From positions 62,001 through 126,000 of the forward strand of contig JACJNW010000039.1 in assembly GCA_014695195.1 (NCBI GenBank): DNA of 64,000 bases. Direction: 5' to 3'. Shown here one piece after another: positions 36,859 through 45,965 of this stretch. Within the stretch, counting starts at the first letter, position 1. Each line of letters opens with the position of its first letter. A program made the translations under genes and the position numbers. Below the pieces are notes generated by a model. The model had not been told where the DNA came from, ran no database searches, and was given only the letters and a program-made list of their open reading frames with translations. The stretch is from Cyanobacteria bacterium FACHB-DQ100. GTDB taxonomy: Bacteria > Cyanobacteriota > Cyanobacteriia > Leptolyngbyales > Leptolyngbyaceae.

Positions 36859-37818
36859 TTATTGCGATCGTCGAATGCGATCGATTTCTCGCTGCAATTC
36901 TTCGATCTGTCGCTTTAGCCGATCGGCTTCCTCGTTGTGCGGCTCAACGTTCACGGCTCCTTCTGCTCCGACTCGTACATAGTTCCCCTGGCGGATGTTT
37001 TGGAACTCAGGAGAAGCTGCCCACTCCTGCAAATATCGAATGCGTTCGATCGTAAATGGATGCGATAGAAATACACCATTTGATACATCGTTATAGAGCG
37101 AGAATTTGTAGAGCTGATTTAATTGATCATCATCCAATGCTTGATAGCGATCGCTTTGCTTGATCAGTTCCTCCAAGCTCATTTCGTGAGCATATTTTAG
37201 TGAACCTCCGGCGAGTCGCATCATGCCGTTGAGGGTTGGATTGAGTTCATCCATTACTAAGAGTGAAGCGCGATCGGCGGAGAGTTCTGCTTTTCTCAAC
37301 CATTCATAAAACGCCAACATTAAGCCCGTACTGATGAAGTTACTCAGACCAAAGGTGAGATCTGCTAAGCCTGCGATCGCAAAATTCATCCACATTGCCA
37401 TCTGTGTCAGCGTCGTATGTCCACATTTAAGATGTCCGAGTTCATGAGCGATTACCGATCGGAGCTCGGTTTCAGAGAGCAAATCTAACAATGCACTATT
37501 TAACACGACGCAAGGTTTTTCTTGTCCAAGTGCAAACGCATTCACTGATGGCGCTTGTGACACAAACAAGGCAGGTTCAGGTGTAATATCTAAGCTCTGC
37601 AAGCATTCGCGAAAGATTTGATAAACCGTTGAGAACTGTCGAACTCCCACCTGAACTGAGTTACCCATCAAGTAGATGTAGCGAGGACGTTCGTAGACAA
37701 ACTCCACAAACTTTCGAGCCACCAGATCAAATCCGGGTACGCTCCGCAGTGCTTGTTCTGCTTGTCGATCGAGCGGATGACGAAAGGCTTCACTCGAAAT
37801 TCCGGGATAGTTTGGCAT
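36859..37818 (-). CDS. M48-family metalloprotease
   Basis: This 319-residue zinc protease has the HELGH motif (His125, Glu126, His129) and a downstream third ligand Glu178 in KAELSADRAS, as in the Ste24/HtpX/Oma1 family. One or two weak hydrophobic segments follow HELGH (about 138-170). The C-terminal 30 residues form a short charged coiled coil (ADRLKRQIEELQREIDRIRR). ATG at 37818 has GAGG five bases upstream, better than the in-frame ATG at 37833. It probably has a membrane quality-control role. Confidence 0.9.
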   Translation of the reverse strand: MPNYPGISSEAFRHPLDRQAEQALRSVPGFDLVARKFVEFVYERPRYIYLMGNSVQVGVRQFSTVYQIFRECLQSLDITPEPALFVSQAPSVNAFALGQEKPCVVLNSALLDLLSETELRSVIAHELGHLKCGHTTLTQMAMWMNFAIAGLADLTFGLSNFISTGLMLAFYEWLRKAELSADRASLLVMDELNPTLNGMMRLAGGSLKYAHEMSLEELIKQSDRYQALDDDQLNQLYKFSLYNDVSNGVFLSHPFTIERIRYLQEWAASPEFQNIRQGNYVRVGAEGAVNVEPHNEEADRLKRQIEELQREIDRIRRSQ

Positions 37819-37884
37819 TGCACCTCTTCTCATTGAATCAGGTTCATCAACGCTAACATATGCTTATGTTCTCCTGGATTGATC

Positions 37885-38523
37885 ATGAACATCATTCAAA
37901 TTCCAACAGAGACTTGGGTTGCTGCAAGCTGGCAGGAATATTTAGAAACGATCGAGAATCCAGCTTTTGAGAAGGCGAAAAGTTATTATCACGATCACAG
38001 ATTTAGGATTGAAATGCCCCCACTTGGACACGATCATGCGGCGGACAACACGATCGCAAACTTTGCAGTAACATTGTTTTGTACGTTGAAGGAAATTCCC
38101 GCGAAAGGACTGACTAACTGTACATTTCGCAAAGCAGGTGTTCGAGAAGCACAGCCAGATTTAGCGTACTACCTGAATGAAAACGCAGAAATTGTGCCTT
38201 GGGGAACAGCCATCATCGATCTCGATCGCTTTCCTCCGCCAGATTTAGTCATCGAAATTGCCAACACTTCCTTATCGGATGATCAGGGTGAAAAACGGCT
38301 CTTATACGAGGATTTGCAGGTAAAAGAGTATTGGATTTTTGATGTCAGAAACGTTCGCGTTCTGGCATTTGCGATCGAAAATCAAGGTAGTCGTCGGATT
38401 ACAGAGTCTTTAGTTCTACCAACATTACCGATCGCACTGCTTCAAGAAGCACTCCAACGCAGTCGTCAGCAAAATCAAAGCCAGGTTGGTGCCTGGCTAC
38501 TATCAGAATTTAATCGGTTGTAG
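37885..38523 (+). CDS. Uma2-family (DUF820) protein, second copy
   Basis: This 212-residue member of the Uma2 family has the QPDLAYYL acidic motif (about 92), LVIEIANTSLSDDQGEKR (about 125-142) and VKEYWIFDV (about 150). It is quite different from the 6507-7136 copy, so they are not a recent duplication. The function of the family is unknown; the fold is PD-(D/E)xK-like. ATG at 37885 is preferred over an in-frame TTG at 37879. Its 3' end overlaps the convergent small membrane gene by 14 bases. Confidence 0.85.
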   Translation: MNIIQIPTETWVAASWQEYLETIENPAFEKAKSYYHDHRFRIEMPPLGHDHAADNTIANFAVTLFCTLKEIPAKGLTNCTFRKAGVREAQPDLAYYLNENAEIVPWGTAIIDLDRFPPPDLVIEIANTSLSDDQGEKRLLYEDLQVKEYWIFDVRNVRVLAFAIENQGSRRITESLVLPTLPIALLQEALQRSRQQNQSQVGAWLLSEFNRL

Positions 38524-38734
38524 TTTCCTGCTCCAGACTTTTTGCCACGGCTTTCGGATAAATCAAGAGAAAGAAAACCATCCAGGTTAGGACTGGAATT
38601 GCAACTAAAGCTGTTACCCAAATCGATCGCAACAGCAACCAACTGCCGCTAATCAATCCCACCCCAGTTAACAAGATTGACCAAGGCTGACACCACCAAG
38701 GCTTAGAGTCCCAAACGTTTGTGGATTGCTTCAT
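38510..38734 (-). CDS. small two-helix membrane protein
   Basis: This 74-residue protein starts with VWDSKPWWCQPWS and has two hydrophobic segments (about 20-37 and 40-58). The N-terminal WxxKPWWCQPWS pattern is one I associate with a conserved cyanobacterial family of unknown function (possibly DUF6737). It starts four bases after the stop of the DUF1517 gene and so is coupled to the trmD cluster. Confidence 0.78.
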   Translation of the reverse strand: MKQSTNVWDSKPWWCQPWSILLTGVGLISGSWLLLRSIWVTALVAIPVLTWMVFFLLIYPKAVAKSLEQETTTD

Positions 38735-38738
38735 TGCT

Positions 38739-39722
38739 CTAAATTTGCAGCATTTCGGGGTATTCCATCAGCATCTCGTCGTAAGTGAGACTATCGCCTT
38801 CAACCTGCGGTGTCCATTGTAGTTCAAACCTGAGCAGATAATCCATGTTAAGGCTTGAAAGCTGAGTCAGAACTTCTGTGAGTGCTTCAGTAGTTCGGAG
38901 TTCAGAAAACAAAGGCTTATCGTCTGCGGTTCCCACCAATAACGTCACCACAATGTAAGAAGCAGGATCTTTGTCTGGATCAAGCTCAAAGTCTTTTTGC
39001 ACCAGTTTACCGTTCGCATTAGTCAGCGTTTCTGTAGTGTACTTGCTGCGTTCTACGATCGATTGTTGATTAAACAATTTCTCCGCTTCTTCGCGGGTCT
39101 TCACCGTCTGCGAACTTGCACGGACATGGCTCCAGTTTTCCGGCATTCTCAATAGCGCCAACACCGCTTCTTGTAATTCGGCGTGAAGTCCCTCGATCGT
39201 CTCCGTATCGGCTTGTTGAACAATCTCCGCTAACTGCGATTGAATCGCGCGACCTTCTGCAAGTAAGCCAACTTGAACCTCTGTCACCGTCACGACATCG
39301 TTTTCAAGCTCGCCGCCTCCCTGCTTGCCTGCCTTGAGAATAAACCAAACCCAAATGGCTAGCGCTGTTCCTCCGATGAGCATCAATCCCACAATCAGCC
39401 ACAGAACAGCACTGCCGCTGGAGTGGCTACCACCGTAACCTCCGCCATAATACCCGCCACCATAGTACCCACCCGATCGAGGAGCCACAGATCCACCGGA
39501 ATCAGAGCCACTACTGCGATTAGAACCTCCCGAAGAACGGTTACTAGAACTTCCCGAAGGACGGCTAAACGAGCCACCTCCACTCCGCCCACCGCTGCGT
39601 GCTGCGTAGGCAGCAGAATCAATCAACAGTTCAGAGCGCAACAGCAACGGGATTTGAACTGAGTTCAGAACGACAGAACTCGCGATCGTGGCACACAGCA
39701 GGCGGAATGGTTGGATAAACAT
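38739..39722 (-). CDS. DUF1517-family membrane protein
   Basis: This 327-residue protein has a signal-like N-terminus, a Gly/Ser/Tyr-rich region (about 42-100), one membrane helix (AVLWLIVGLMLIGGTALAIW) and a soluble C-terminal domain (about 140-327). This matches DUF1517, conserved in cyanobacteria and plastids; from memory the Arabidopsis relative FLAP1 acts in thylakoid acclimation to fluctuating light. The start overlaps the trmD stop as TAATG. The conservation of this arrangement would need a neighbourhood survey. Confidence 0.85.
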   Translation of the reverse strand: MFIQPFRLLCATIASSVVLNSVQIPLLLRSELLIDSAAYAARSGGRSGGGSFSRPSGSSSNRSSGGSNRSSGSDSGGSVAPRSGGYYGGGYYGGGYGGSHSSGSAVLWLIVGLMLIGGTALAIWVWFILKAGKQGGGELENDVVTVTEVQVGLLAEGRAIQSQLAEIVQQADTETIEGLHAELQEAVLALLRMPENWSHVRASSQTVKTREEAEKLFNQQSIVERSKYTTETLTNANGKLVQKDFELDPDKDPASYIVVTLLVGTADDKPLFSELRTTEALTEVLTQLSSLNMDYLLRFELQWTPQVEGDSLTYDEMLMEYPEMLQI

Positions 39723-40441
39723 TATTCGAGATTGACCTTTTTTTTGATTTGCTCAGATTCTTTCAGCCAATCAGCATATAAATCTGGACGGCGAATCCGA
39801 GTGCGTTCGATTTGTTGTTCGGTGCGCCAGCGATCGATGGCGGCATGATTGCCCGATCGCAGAACAGCAGGCACCTCTAATCCTCTAAACACAGGCGGAC
39901 GAGTATATTGCGGATAATCGAGCAGTCCGGCTTCAAAACTTTCATATTTGAGTGAATCTTCTTTACCGATCGCACCGGGTAACAGTCGAATTGTGCCATT
40001 TAGTAATGCCAACGCTGGAATTTCTCCACAAGTCAACACAAAATCTCCGAGCGACACCTCACGAGTGACTAAACTCATCACTCGCTCGTCTACTCCTTCA
40101 TAATGTCCGCAAATGATGACAATTTGCTCCAAGTTTGTGGCAAATTCTTTCAGCATGGATTGCTGCATTGGCTCCCCTTGGGGTGTCACAAATATCACCT
40201 CGCGCCTCGGTAAAATTGGGAGGGATTCCACCGCCGCGAAAATTGGCTCCGGCTTAATTAGCATCCCCACTCCACCGCCATAAGGCTCATCGTCAACCCG
40301 CCGATGCTTATCGATCGCAAAATCACGCGGATTGATCAAATGAACTTCAGCAATATTTTTAGCCAACGCTTTCCCCAACAACCCAGAACTGAGCGGCGAC
40401 TCAAAGAAATCGGGAAATAACGTCACAATATCGAAGCGCAT
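39722..40441 (-). CDS. trmD: tRNA (guanine-N1)-methyltransferase
   Basis: TrmD makes m1G37 next to the anticodon, preventing +1 frameshifts. The 239-residue protein has the start MRFDIVTLFPDFF, DDEPYGGGVGM, ICGHYEGVDERV, and the trefoil-knot segment SLGDFVLTCGEIPAL, in which the usual LTGGE reads LTCGE. The C-terminal SGNHAAIDRWR segment is present. It is the first gene of a minus-strand cluster with DUF1517 and a small membrane protein. The usual bacterial neighbours rpsP, rimM and rplS are absent here. Confidence 0.95.
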   Translation of the reverse strand: MRFDIVTLFPDFFESPLSSGLLGKALAKNIAEVHLINPRDFAIDKHRRVDDEPYGGGVGMLIKPEPIFAAVESLPILPRREVIFVTPQGEPMQQSMLKEFATNLEQIVIICGHYEGVDERVMSLVTREVSLGDFVLTCGEIPALALLNGTIRLLPGAIGKEDSLKYESFEAGLLDYPQYTRPPVFRGLEVPAVLRSGNHAAIDRWRTEQQIERTRIRRPDLYADWLKESEQIKKKVNLE

Positions 40442-40609
40442 ATTTTAAAGAGCGAAATTGCGTTACAAGGAATTGATAATTTGGCATGATTGAAAGTCAT
40501 ACGAAATTTGATCGCCAACCTTCAATCCCTCATGCCAATCCTACCCGTTTGATCCTAAACCGAATTCTCGCCACTCATTCATCGTTCATCCCTATATTCC
40601 TTATCCTTC

Positions 40610-41497
40610 ATGCTAGAGTCAGTCTTGCAATCGATTAAACCGCAGATGCCTCAGTCCCTCAATACCGCAATTATGGTGATCGGCGGTGCAGAAGATAAAC
40701 TCCACGGTCGAGACATTCTCCGTGACTTCTTTTGGCGCTCAGGAGGGAGTGATGCCCGCATCGCCATTATTCCGTCGGCCTCGCGTGAACCCCTTGTCAT
40801 TGGCGATCGCTACCACACTATTTTTATCGGCATGGGGGCACAAGAAGCGAAGGTGCTGAATATTGATGATCGCGCTCAGGGTGATTTGCCGGAACTGCAA
40901 GAGTACGTGAGCGAATGTACTGGAGTGTTTCTGACTGGAGGCGACCAGCTTCGGCTTTGTGGATTGCTTGCTGATACCCCTGTAATGGACATTGTACGAT
41001 CGCGGGCGCAGGCGGGACAAATTACGCTTGCCGGAACCAGTGCGGGTGCCGCCGTCATGGGTGATCACATGATTGCGGGCGGCGGTAGTGGCGAATCTCC
41101 GAATCATTCTCTGGTCGATATGACGCTGGGATTGGGCATTATCCCAGAAGTTCTAGTTGATCAGCATTTTCATAATCGCAATCGCATGGCACGGCTGATG
41201 AGCGCGATCGTGGCGCATCCGACGCTGCTGGGCATTGGAATTGATGAAGACACCTGTGCCCTGTTTGAAGGCGATGGCATTCTTCAGGTACTTGGTAAAG
41301 GTGCCGTGACGATTATCGACCCTAGCGAAATGACCTACACCAATCAAGCGGACATTGGAAAAACCGACCCGCTCTGTATGGGAAATTTACGGCTGCACGT
41401 TTTGAGCGCGGGTTGTCGATTTGACTTGCGCCAGCGCACGATGCTGATCCGAAACTATCGCAAACAGTCATCTTGGGATCACGCAGCCGCAGATTGA
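40610..41497 (+). CDS. cphB: cyanophycinase
   Basis: This serine exopeptidase cleaves cyanophycin into beta-Asp-Arg dipeptides. The 295-residue protein has the nucleophile Ser144 in LAGTSAGAAVMG, the N-terminal MVIGGAEDKLHGRDIL and FFWRSGG segments, and the C-terminal GIGIDEDTCALFEGDG, as in characterised cyanophycinases. cphA follows on the same strand after 220 bases, so the pair encodes turnover and synthesis of the same polymer. Confidence 0.96.
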   Translation: MLESVLQSIKPQMPQSLNTAIMVIGGAEDKLHGRDILRDFFWRSGGSDARIAIIPSASREPLVIGDRYHTIFIGMGAQEAKVLNIDDRAQGDLPELQEYVSECTGVFLTGGDQLRLCGLLADTPVMDIVRSRAQAGQITLAGTSAGAAVMGDHMIAGGGSGESPNHSLVDMTLGLGIIPEVLVDQHFHNRNRMARLMSAIVAHPTLLGIGIDEDTCALFEGDGILQVLGKGAVTIIDPSEMTYTNQADIGKTDPLCMGNLRLHVLSAGCRFDLRQRTMLIRNYRKQSSWDHAAAD

Positions 41498-41717
41498 TTT
41501 AACCTTGATCGATCGGCAATTCTGCTATCGTGCCCAGTAGAACAGTTACGTTGTGTTACGAAACTCCGCTCTCAGTTCCGACGATCGAGGAAACCAGTTC
41601 TTTACAAACTACTGATTCAGCTTACGCCGGAAACTTGAAACTTGTGTTCACGGTTGATTTCCTTTTAATTTCAAGACCCTCATCTACCCCCAGCTTGTAT
41701 CCCAGAATTGAAGCGAT

Positions 41718-44426
41718 ATGAAGATATTGAAAGTTCAGACGTTGCGTGGTCCCAACTACTGGAGCATTCGCCGCCACAAGGTCATTCTAATGCGTCTAGA
41801 TTTGGAAGACCTCGCCGAAACGCCTTCTCATCTAATTCCCGGATTTTATGAAGGATTGGTCGAGTTGCTTCCGTCTTTGGTGGAACACTATTGCTCTCCA
41901 GGTTGCCGGGGTGGATTTCTGGCGCGGGTTCGAGAAGGCACCATGATGGGACACATCATCGAGCACGTTGCGCTTGAACTTCAAGAGCTGACAGGAATGC
42001 CTGTGGGATTTGGGCGGACTCGTGAAACGGCTGAACCTGGGGTGTATCAAGTTGCGATCGAATACATCCACGAACGTGCTGGGCGCTATGCCGCGAGAGC
42101 GGCGGTTCGGATTTGCCAAACGCTGGTCGAAACGGGTCGCTATCCCAAAGACGAGCTTGAACAAGATCTCCAGGATTTACGCAATGTTGCTGCCGAATGT
42201 GCATTAGGACCCAGCACGGAAACGCTGGTCAAAGAAGCCGAGTCGCGCAATATTCCCTGGATGGAGCTAGGAGCGCGATCAATGATTCAACTCGGCTTCG
42301 GGGTACATCAGAAACGCATCCAAGCAACGCTGAGCAATCAGACGGGAATTTTAGGAGTCGAACTTGCGTCGGATAAAGAAGGTACGAAACAAATGCTGCG
42401 ATCGGCGGGGGTGCCTGTCCCGCGTGGAACAGTCGTGAACTATCTCGATGAACTAGAAGATGCGATCAAGGATGTGGGTGGATATCCGATCGTGATTAAA
42501 CCGCTGAATGGCAATCATGGGCGGGGAATTACGATTAACATCACCAACTGGGAGCAAGCAGAAGCGGCTTACGATGCGGCAAAAGCAGTATCGCGATCGG
42601 TGATTGTGGAGCGCTTTTATCAGGGGCGCGATCATCGAGTGTTAGTCGTGAATGGAAAAGTGGTCGCGGTGGCTGAACGGGTTCCAGCACACGTTGTTGG
42701 CAATGGTCGATCGACGATTCAAGAATTAATTGATGAAACCAATCGCGATCCGCGTCGAGGCACTGGACACGATAATGTGTTGACGAAGATTGAACTCGAT
42801 CGCACCTCTTGGGAGTTGCTAGAGCAAAAAGGCTACACCCTGGAAACTGTTCTACCTGAAGGTGAGATCTGCTATCTCAGAGCAACAGCGAACTTGAGTA
42901 CGGGCGGTGTGGCGATCGATCGTACCGATGACATTCACCCAGAAAATATCTGGTTAGCACAGCGCGTCGTCAAGATAATCGGCTTAGACATTGCCGGAAT
43001 TGATGTCGTGACCGAGGATATCTCAAAGCCGCTGCGCGAAATGGATGGTGTGATTGTCGAAGTGAATGCGGCTCCTGGATTCCGGATGCACGTTTCACCG
43101 AGCGAAGGCATTCCCCGCAATGTTGCCGAACCTGTGATCGATATGTTGTTCCCTCAACATACGAACGGACGCGTCCCCATTATTGCGATCACCGGAACGA
43201 ATGGAAAAACCACAACCACTCGGCTAATTGCTCACCTCTTCAAGCAAACTAATCAAGTGGTTGGTTACACAACGACAGACGGAACCTACATTGGCGACTA
43301 CCTGGTTGAACCCGGAGATAATACGGGACCTCAAAGCGCCCAACTGATTTTGCAAGATCCAACAGTTGAAGTTGCAGTGCTCGAAAGTGCCAGGGGTGGA
43401 ATTCTGCGATCGGGCTTAGCCTTCAATGCTTGTGATGTAGGTGTTGTGCTTAACGTTGCGGCGGATCACCTGGGATTGGGGGATATCAACTCGATCGAAG
43501 AAATGGCGCGGGTGAAAAGCGTTGTTGCAGAAGCAGCACTTCCTAAAGGCTATGTGGTTCTGAACGCTGATGATCCGCTCGTAGCTGCGATGGCGAGTCG
43601 AGTCACAGCTCAAATCGCTTATTTCTCGATGAATCCGCAGAATGAACTAATTCGATCGCACACTCAGCGCGGCGGACTCGCTGCCGTTTACGAGAATGGC
43701 TATCTGTCAATTCTCAAAGGCGATTGGACATTACGCATCGAGCAAGCGATTAATGTGCCCTTAACATTAGGTGGACGCGCACCGTTTATGATTGCGAATG
43801 CTCTCGCTGCAAGTTTGGCAGCGTTTGCTCAGGGTGTCCGTATCGAGGACATTCGCGCTGCACTGATGACCTTCCAAGCTTCCACCAAACAAACACCGGG
43901 ACGCATGAATCTATTCAGCCTCGGAGAGTTCCATGTGCTGATCGATTACGCTCACAATCCGCATAGCTATCAAGCGTTGGGTGGATTTGTGCAGAACTGG
44001 AAAGAAGGAGAGCGCATCGGTGTGGTTGGCGCACCTGGCGATCGTCGCGACGAAGATTTTGTGCAACTCGGCAAACTCTCAGCCGACTTGTTCAACCGTA
44101 TCATCATCAAAGAAGACGACGACAATCGTGGACGCGATCGCGGCAATACCGCAGCGCTGATTGCTCAAGGTTTGAGGGAAACTAAACCCGATGCCCGCTT
44201 TGAAACAATCCTAGATGAAACCACTGCAATTCAAGCTGCATTAGATAGTGCGACTCCCGGTAGTTTAGTGGTAATTCTGCCGGAAAGTGTGACGAGAGCA
44301 ATTGAGCTGATCGAAGCGCGAAATGCTGTACAGGTGATGACCCCTGTGAATCCTGCGAATGCCCAAGAGAATCACTTACGATCGCAGCTTGTTTCCCCGT
44401 CGCGAGAAGCGATTCCGACTCCATAA
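41718..44426 (+). CDS. cphA: cyanophycin synthetase
   Basis: CphA polymerises aspartate and arginine into the nitrogen reserve cyanophycin in two ATP-dependent steps. The 902-residue protein has an N-terminal domain (about 1-160), an ATP-grasp domain (about 215-480, with GYPIVIKPLNGNHGRGITIN and IVEVNAAPGFRMH) and a Mur-ligase-like domain (about 485-890, with AITGTNGKTTTTR and HVLIDYAHNPHS). Length matches the family. The 220-base leader after cphB is long enough for a separate promoter. A hairpin terminator follows. Confidence 0.97.
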   Translation: MKILKVQTLRGPNYWSIRRHKVILMRLDLEDLAETPSHLIPGFYEGLVELLPSLVEHYCSPGCRGGFLARVREGTMMGHIIEHVALELQELTGMPVGFGRTRETAEPGVYQVAIEYIHERAGRYAARAAVRICQTLVETGRYPKDELEQDLQDLRNVAAECALGPSTETLVKEAESRNIPWMELGARSMIQLGFGVHQKRIQATLSNQTGILGVELASDKEGTKQMLRSAGVPVPRGTVVNYLDELEDAIKDVGGYPIVIKPLNGNHGRGITINITNWEQAEAAYDAAKAVSRSVIVERFYQGRDHRVLVVNGKVVAVAERVPAHVVGNGRSTIQELIDETNRDPRRGTGHDNVLTKIELDRTSWELLEQKGYTLETVLPEGEICYLRATANLSTGGVAIDRTDDIHPENIWLAQRVVKIIGLDIAGIDVVTEDISKPLREMDGVIVEVNAAPGFRMHVSPSEGIPRNVAEPVIDMLFPQHTNGRVPIIAITGTNGKTTTTRLIAHLFKQTNQVVGYTTTDGTYIGDYLVEPGDNTGPQSAQLILQDPTVEVAVLESARGGILRSGLAFNACDVGVVLNVAADHLGLGDINSIEEMARVKSVVAEAALPKGYVVLNADDPLVAAMASRVTAQIAYFSMNPQNELIRSHTQRGGLAAVYENGYLSILKGDWTLRIEQAINVPLTLGGRAPFMIANALAASLAAFAQGVRIEDIRAALMTFQASTKQTPGRMNLFSLGEFHVLIDYAHNPHSYQALGGFVQNWKEGERIGVVGAPGDRRDEDFVQLGKLSADLFNRIIIKEDDDNRGRDRGNTAALIAQGLRETKPDARFETILDETTAIQAALDSATPGSLVVILPESVTRAIELIEARNAVQVMTPVNPANAQENHLRSQLVSPSREAIPTP

Positions 44427-44454
44427 GCTGAAGTCTGATAGCAATGAACGCAGG

Positions 44455-44485
44455 AAAGACGCGATCAATCGATCGCGTCTTTTTT
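44455..44485 (+). terminator. rho-independent terminator after cphA
   Basis: AAAGACGCGATC (44455-44466) pairs perfectly with GATCGCGTCTTT (44471-44482) around a four-base loop and ends in TTTTTT. The core GACGCGATC/GATCGCGTC is the same as in the palindrome at 34796-34835, so both may be descendants of one repeat family recruited as terminators. Confidence 0.85.
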
Positions 44486-44622
44486 GGATCAAATCATTAA
44501 ATAAAAATGTTTTCTTTCTAGTGAAGACAAAAGCAGGGATATACTGCCTCTCTAGATAGAAACCCTCGATCAATTGATCAACTCTCCACACCTAAAAATT
44601 TGAAGCTTTAGGAGAAATTAGC

Positions 44623-44892
44623 ATGAATATTATCGCTTGGGCTGTACTTGGAATCGTTGCAGGTGCGATCGCCAAACTCCTTTACCCTGGACGGCAGGGC
44701 GGCGGAATTTTCAGCACCATGATTTTAGGCATCATTGGTTCGTTCTTAGGCGGAAGCCTGTATACGCTTCTAACGAAAGGAACAATCAGCCTCACTGCGA
44801 CCGGATTTAGCTTACCGGGCTTACTTGTAGCAGTCCTTGGAGCCATGATTGCGATCTTTCTTTGGGGACTCGTCACCCGTAGCGCTGCATAG
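44623..44892 (+). CDS. GlsB/YeaQ/YmgE-family membrane protein
   Basis: This 89-residue protein of the transglycosylase-associated (GlsB/YeaQ/YmgE) family has three membrane helices: IIAWAVLGIVAGAIAKLLYPG, FSTMILGIIGSFLGG and LPGLLVAVLGAMIAIFLWGL. Members are stress-induced in many bacteria, but no biochemical role is established. AGGAG lies upstream of the start. It appears to stand alone. Confidence 0.9.
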   Translation: MNIIAWAVLGIVAGAIAKLLYPGRQGGGIFSTMILGIIGSFLGGSLYTLLTKGTISLTATGFSLPGLLVAVLGAMIAIFLWGLVTRSAA

Positions 44893-45071
44893 TATCAGTG
44901 CCCGACTGCTACAAAATTGACTGCTTCAATCTGTGCTGAGGATTATCTCGCGGTTACTGTCGGAAGAGAGAGTGCTGCTAGATAATCCCTTCTTTTTAGT
45001 AGAGGTCAAACCCCCATTACTGCTCGTATTCTAGGACTCATCAAGACGCGGATCGAGGGGCGAAAGTAGTG

Positions 45072-45335
45072 ATGACTTACCTTGGACAACATATCGAAAT
45101 CACCGAACAAGATGCAGGTTGGATTAGCATTTGGTGGCATGAAGGTGGCATGATTCAGCTTGGCTTTTTCTCGAATGCACCAGATGCCTGGCAAGCTGTA
45201 ACAGAATTAATTCAACGGGATTTAGCAGTACGCTGCCTATTAGGTGTGATTGATGAATGGCGCGATCGCGATCAAATTGATGAAGTTGAATATGCTTTGG
45301 GTGTGAACTCACTGGTTGAATTTGTACTGGCCTAG
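45072..45335 (+). CDS. conserved small hypothetical protein
   Basis: This 87-residue acidic soluble protein has a Trp-rich N-terminal half (DAGWISIWWHEGG and NAPDAWQAVTELIQRD) and a helical C-terminal half. I recognise no motif. The ATG at 45072 is chosen over the GTG one codon earlier. It lies between the GlsB-like and Hsp20 genes on the same strand; 115 bases precede the Hsp20 start. Possible stress-related partner, by context only. Confidence 0.65.
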   Translation: MTYLGQHIEITEQDAGWISIWWHEGGMIQLGFFSNAPDAWQAVTELIQRDLAVRCLLGVIDEWRDRDQIDEVEYALGVNSLVEFVLA

Positions 45336-45449
45336 ATCGGTTAACTCTACTGAATTAGTACAGTTCTCCTGATCACTAGGTAGCGCTGGGTACGGCACGA
45401 TAAGGACATGAAGGTTCAAGTCCTTAATCGCTATCCAAGAGGTCACAAT

Positions 45450-45914
45450 ATGTTAGTTAGATACTGGCAACCCTGGCGCGAAATCGATACACTCCGTCGT
45501 CAATTTGACCAACTGTTTGATTCTGTTGCTTCGAGCGATTCCTTTGACTGGACACCTGCAATCGAACTTAAGGATACAGGCAATGAGTTGGTTGTCCGCG
45601 CTCAGCTTCCTGGCATCGACGCGAAAAATCTCGATGTTCAGGTCATGAGGAATGCGATTTCTTTAGCAGGTGAACACCGCCAGGAGCAACGCACCGAAGA
45701 GCATGGATTGTTTAGAACTGAGTTTCGCTACGGCAAATTCCAGCGTGTGATCCCGCTTCCTGTTGAAGTTCAGAATGATCAAGTGAAAGCTGAATTCAAG
45801 GAAGGCATCCTCAGTTTGACCTTGCCCAAGGTAGAGCAGGCAAAAGTCGTGAAGCTTAATCTCGCTGACACTGGTGGAGCGCTTGAAGCTGGAACTGAAG
45901 CGCCTCAAGCATAG
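45450..45914 (+). CDS. Hsp20-family small heat-shock protein
   Basis: This 154-residue chaperone of the alpha-crystallin type prevents aggregation of unfolded proteins. Residues about 35-140 are the alpha-crystallin domain, with WTPAIELKDTGNELVVRAQLPG, FRTEFRYGKFQRVIPLP and FKEGILSLTLPKVE (containing the C-terminal GxLxLxLPK-type motif). The ATG at 45450 has AAGAGGT upstream; an in-frame ATG at 45408 would add a tail unlike the family. It ends 23 bases before a palindromic terminator. Confidence 0.95.
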   Translation: MLVRYWQPWREIDTLRRQFDQLFDSVASSDSFDWTPAIELKDTGNELVVRAQLPGIDAKNLDVQVMRNAISLAGEHRQEQRTEEHGLFRTEFRYGKFQRVIPLPVEVQNDQVKAEFKEGILSLTLPKVEQAKVVKLNLADTGGALEAGTEAPQA

Positions 45915-45937
45915 TCTGGCTGTCTCGTCATGAATTT

Positions 45938-45963
45938 AAGGGAACCGCAATTGCGGTTCCCTT
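45938..45963. terminator. 26-bp perfect palindrome, bidirectional terminator
   Basis: AAGGGAACCGCAA is followed directly by its reverse complement, then CTTTATT on the plus strand. It lies between the convergent Hsp20 and GT2 genes and ends three bases before the GT2 stop. Both orientations give a strong GC stem. Confidence 0.75.
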
Positions 45964-45965
45964 CT

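Noticed and set aside
41529-41545. Possible NtcA site before cphA (GTA...TAC)
   Set aside because: The spacing is seven bases instead of the required eight (GTAGAACAGTTAC), so the consensus GTAN8TAC is not met.
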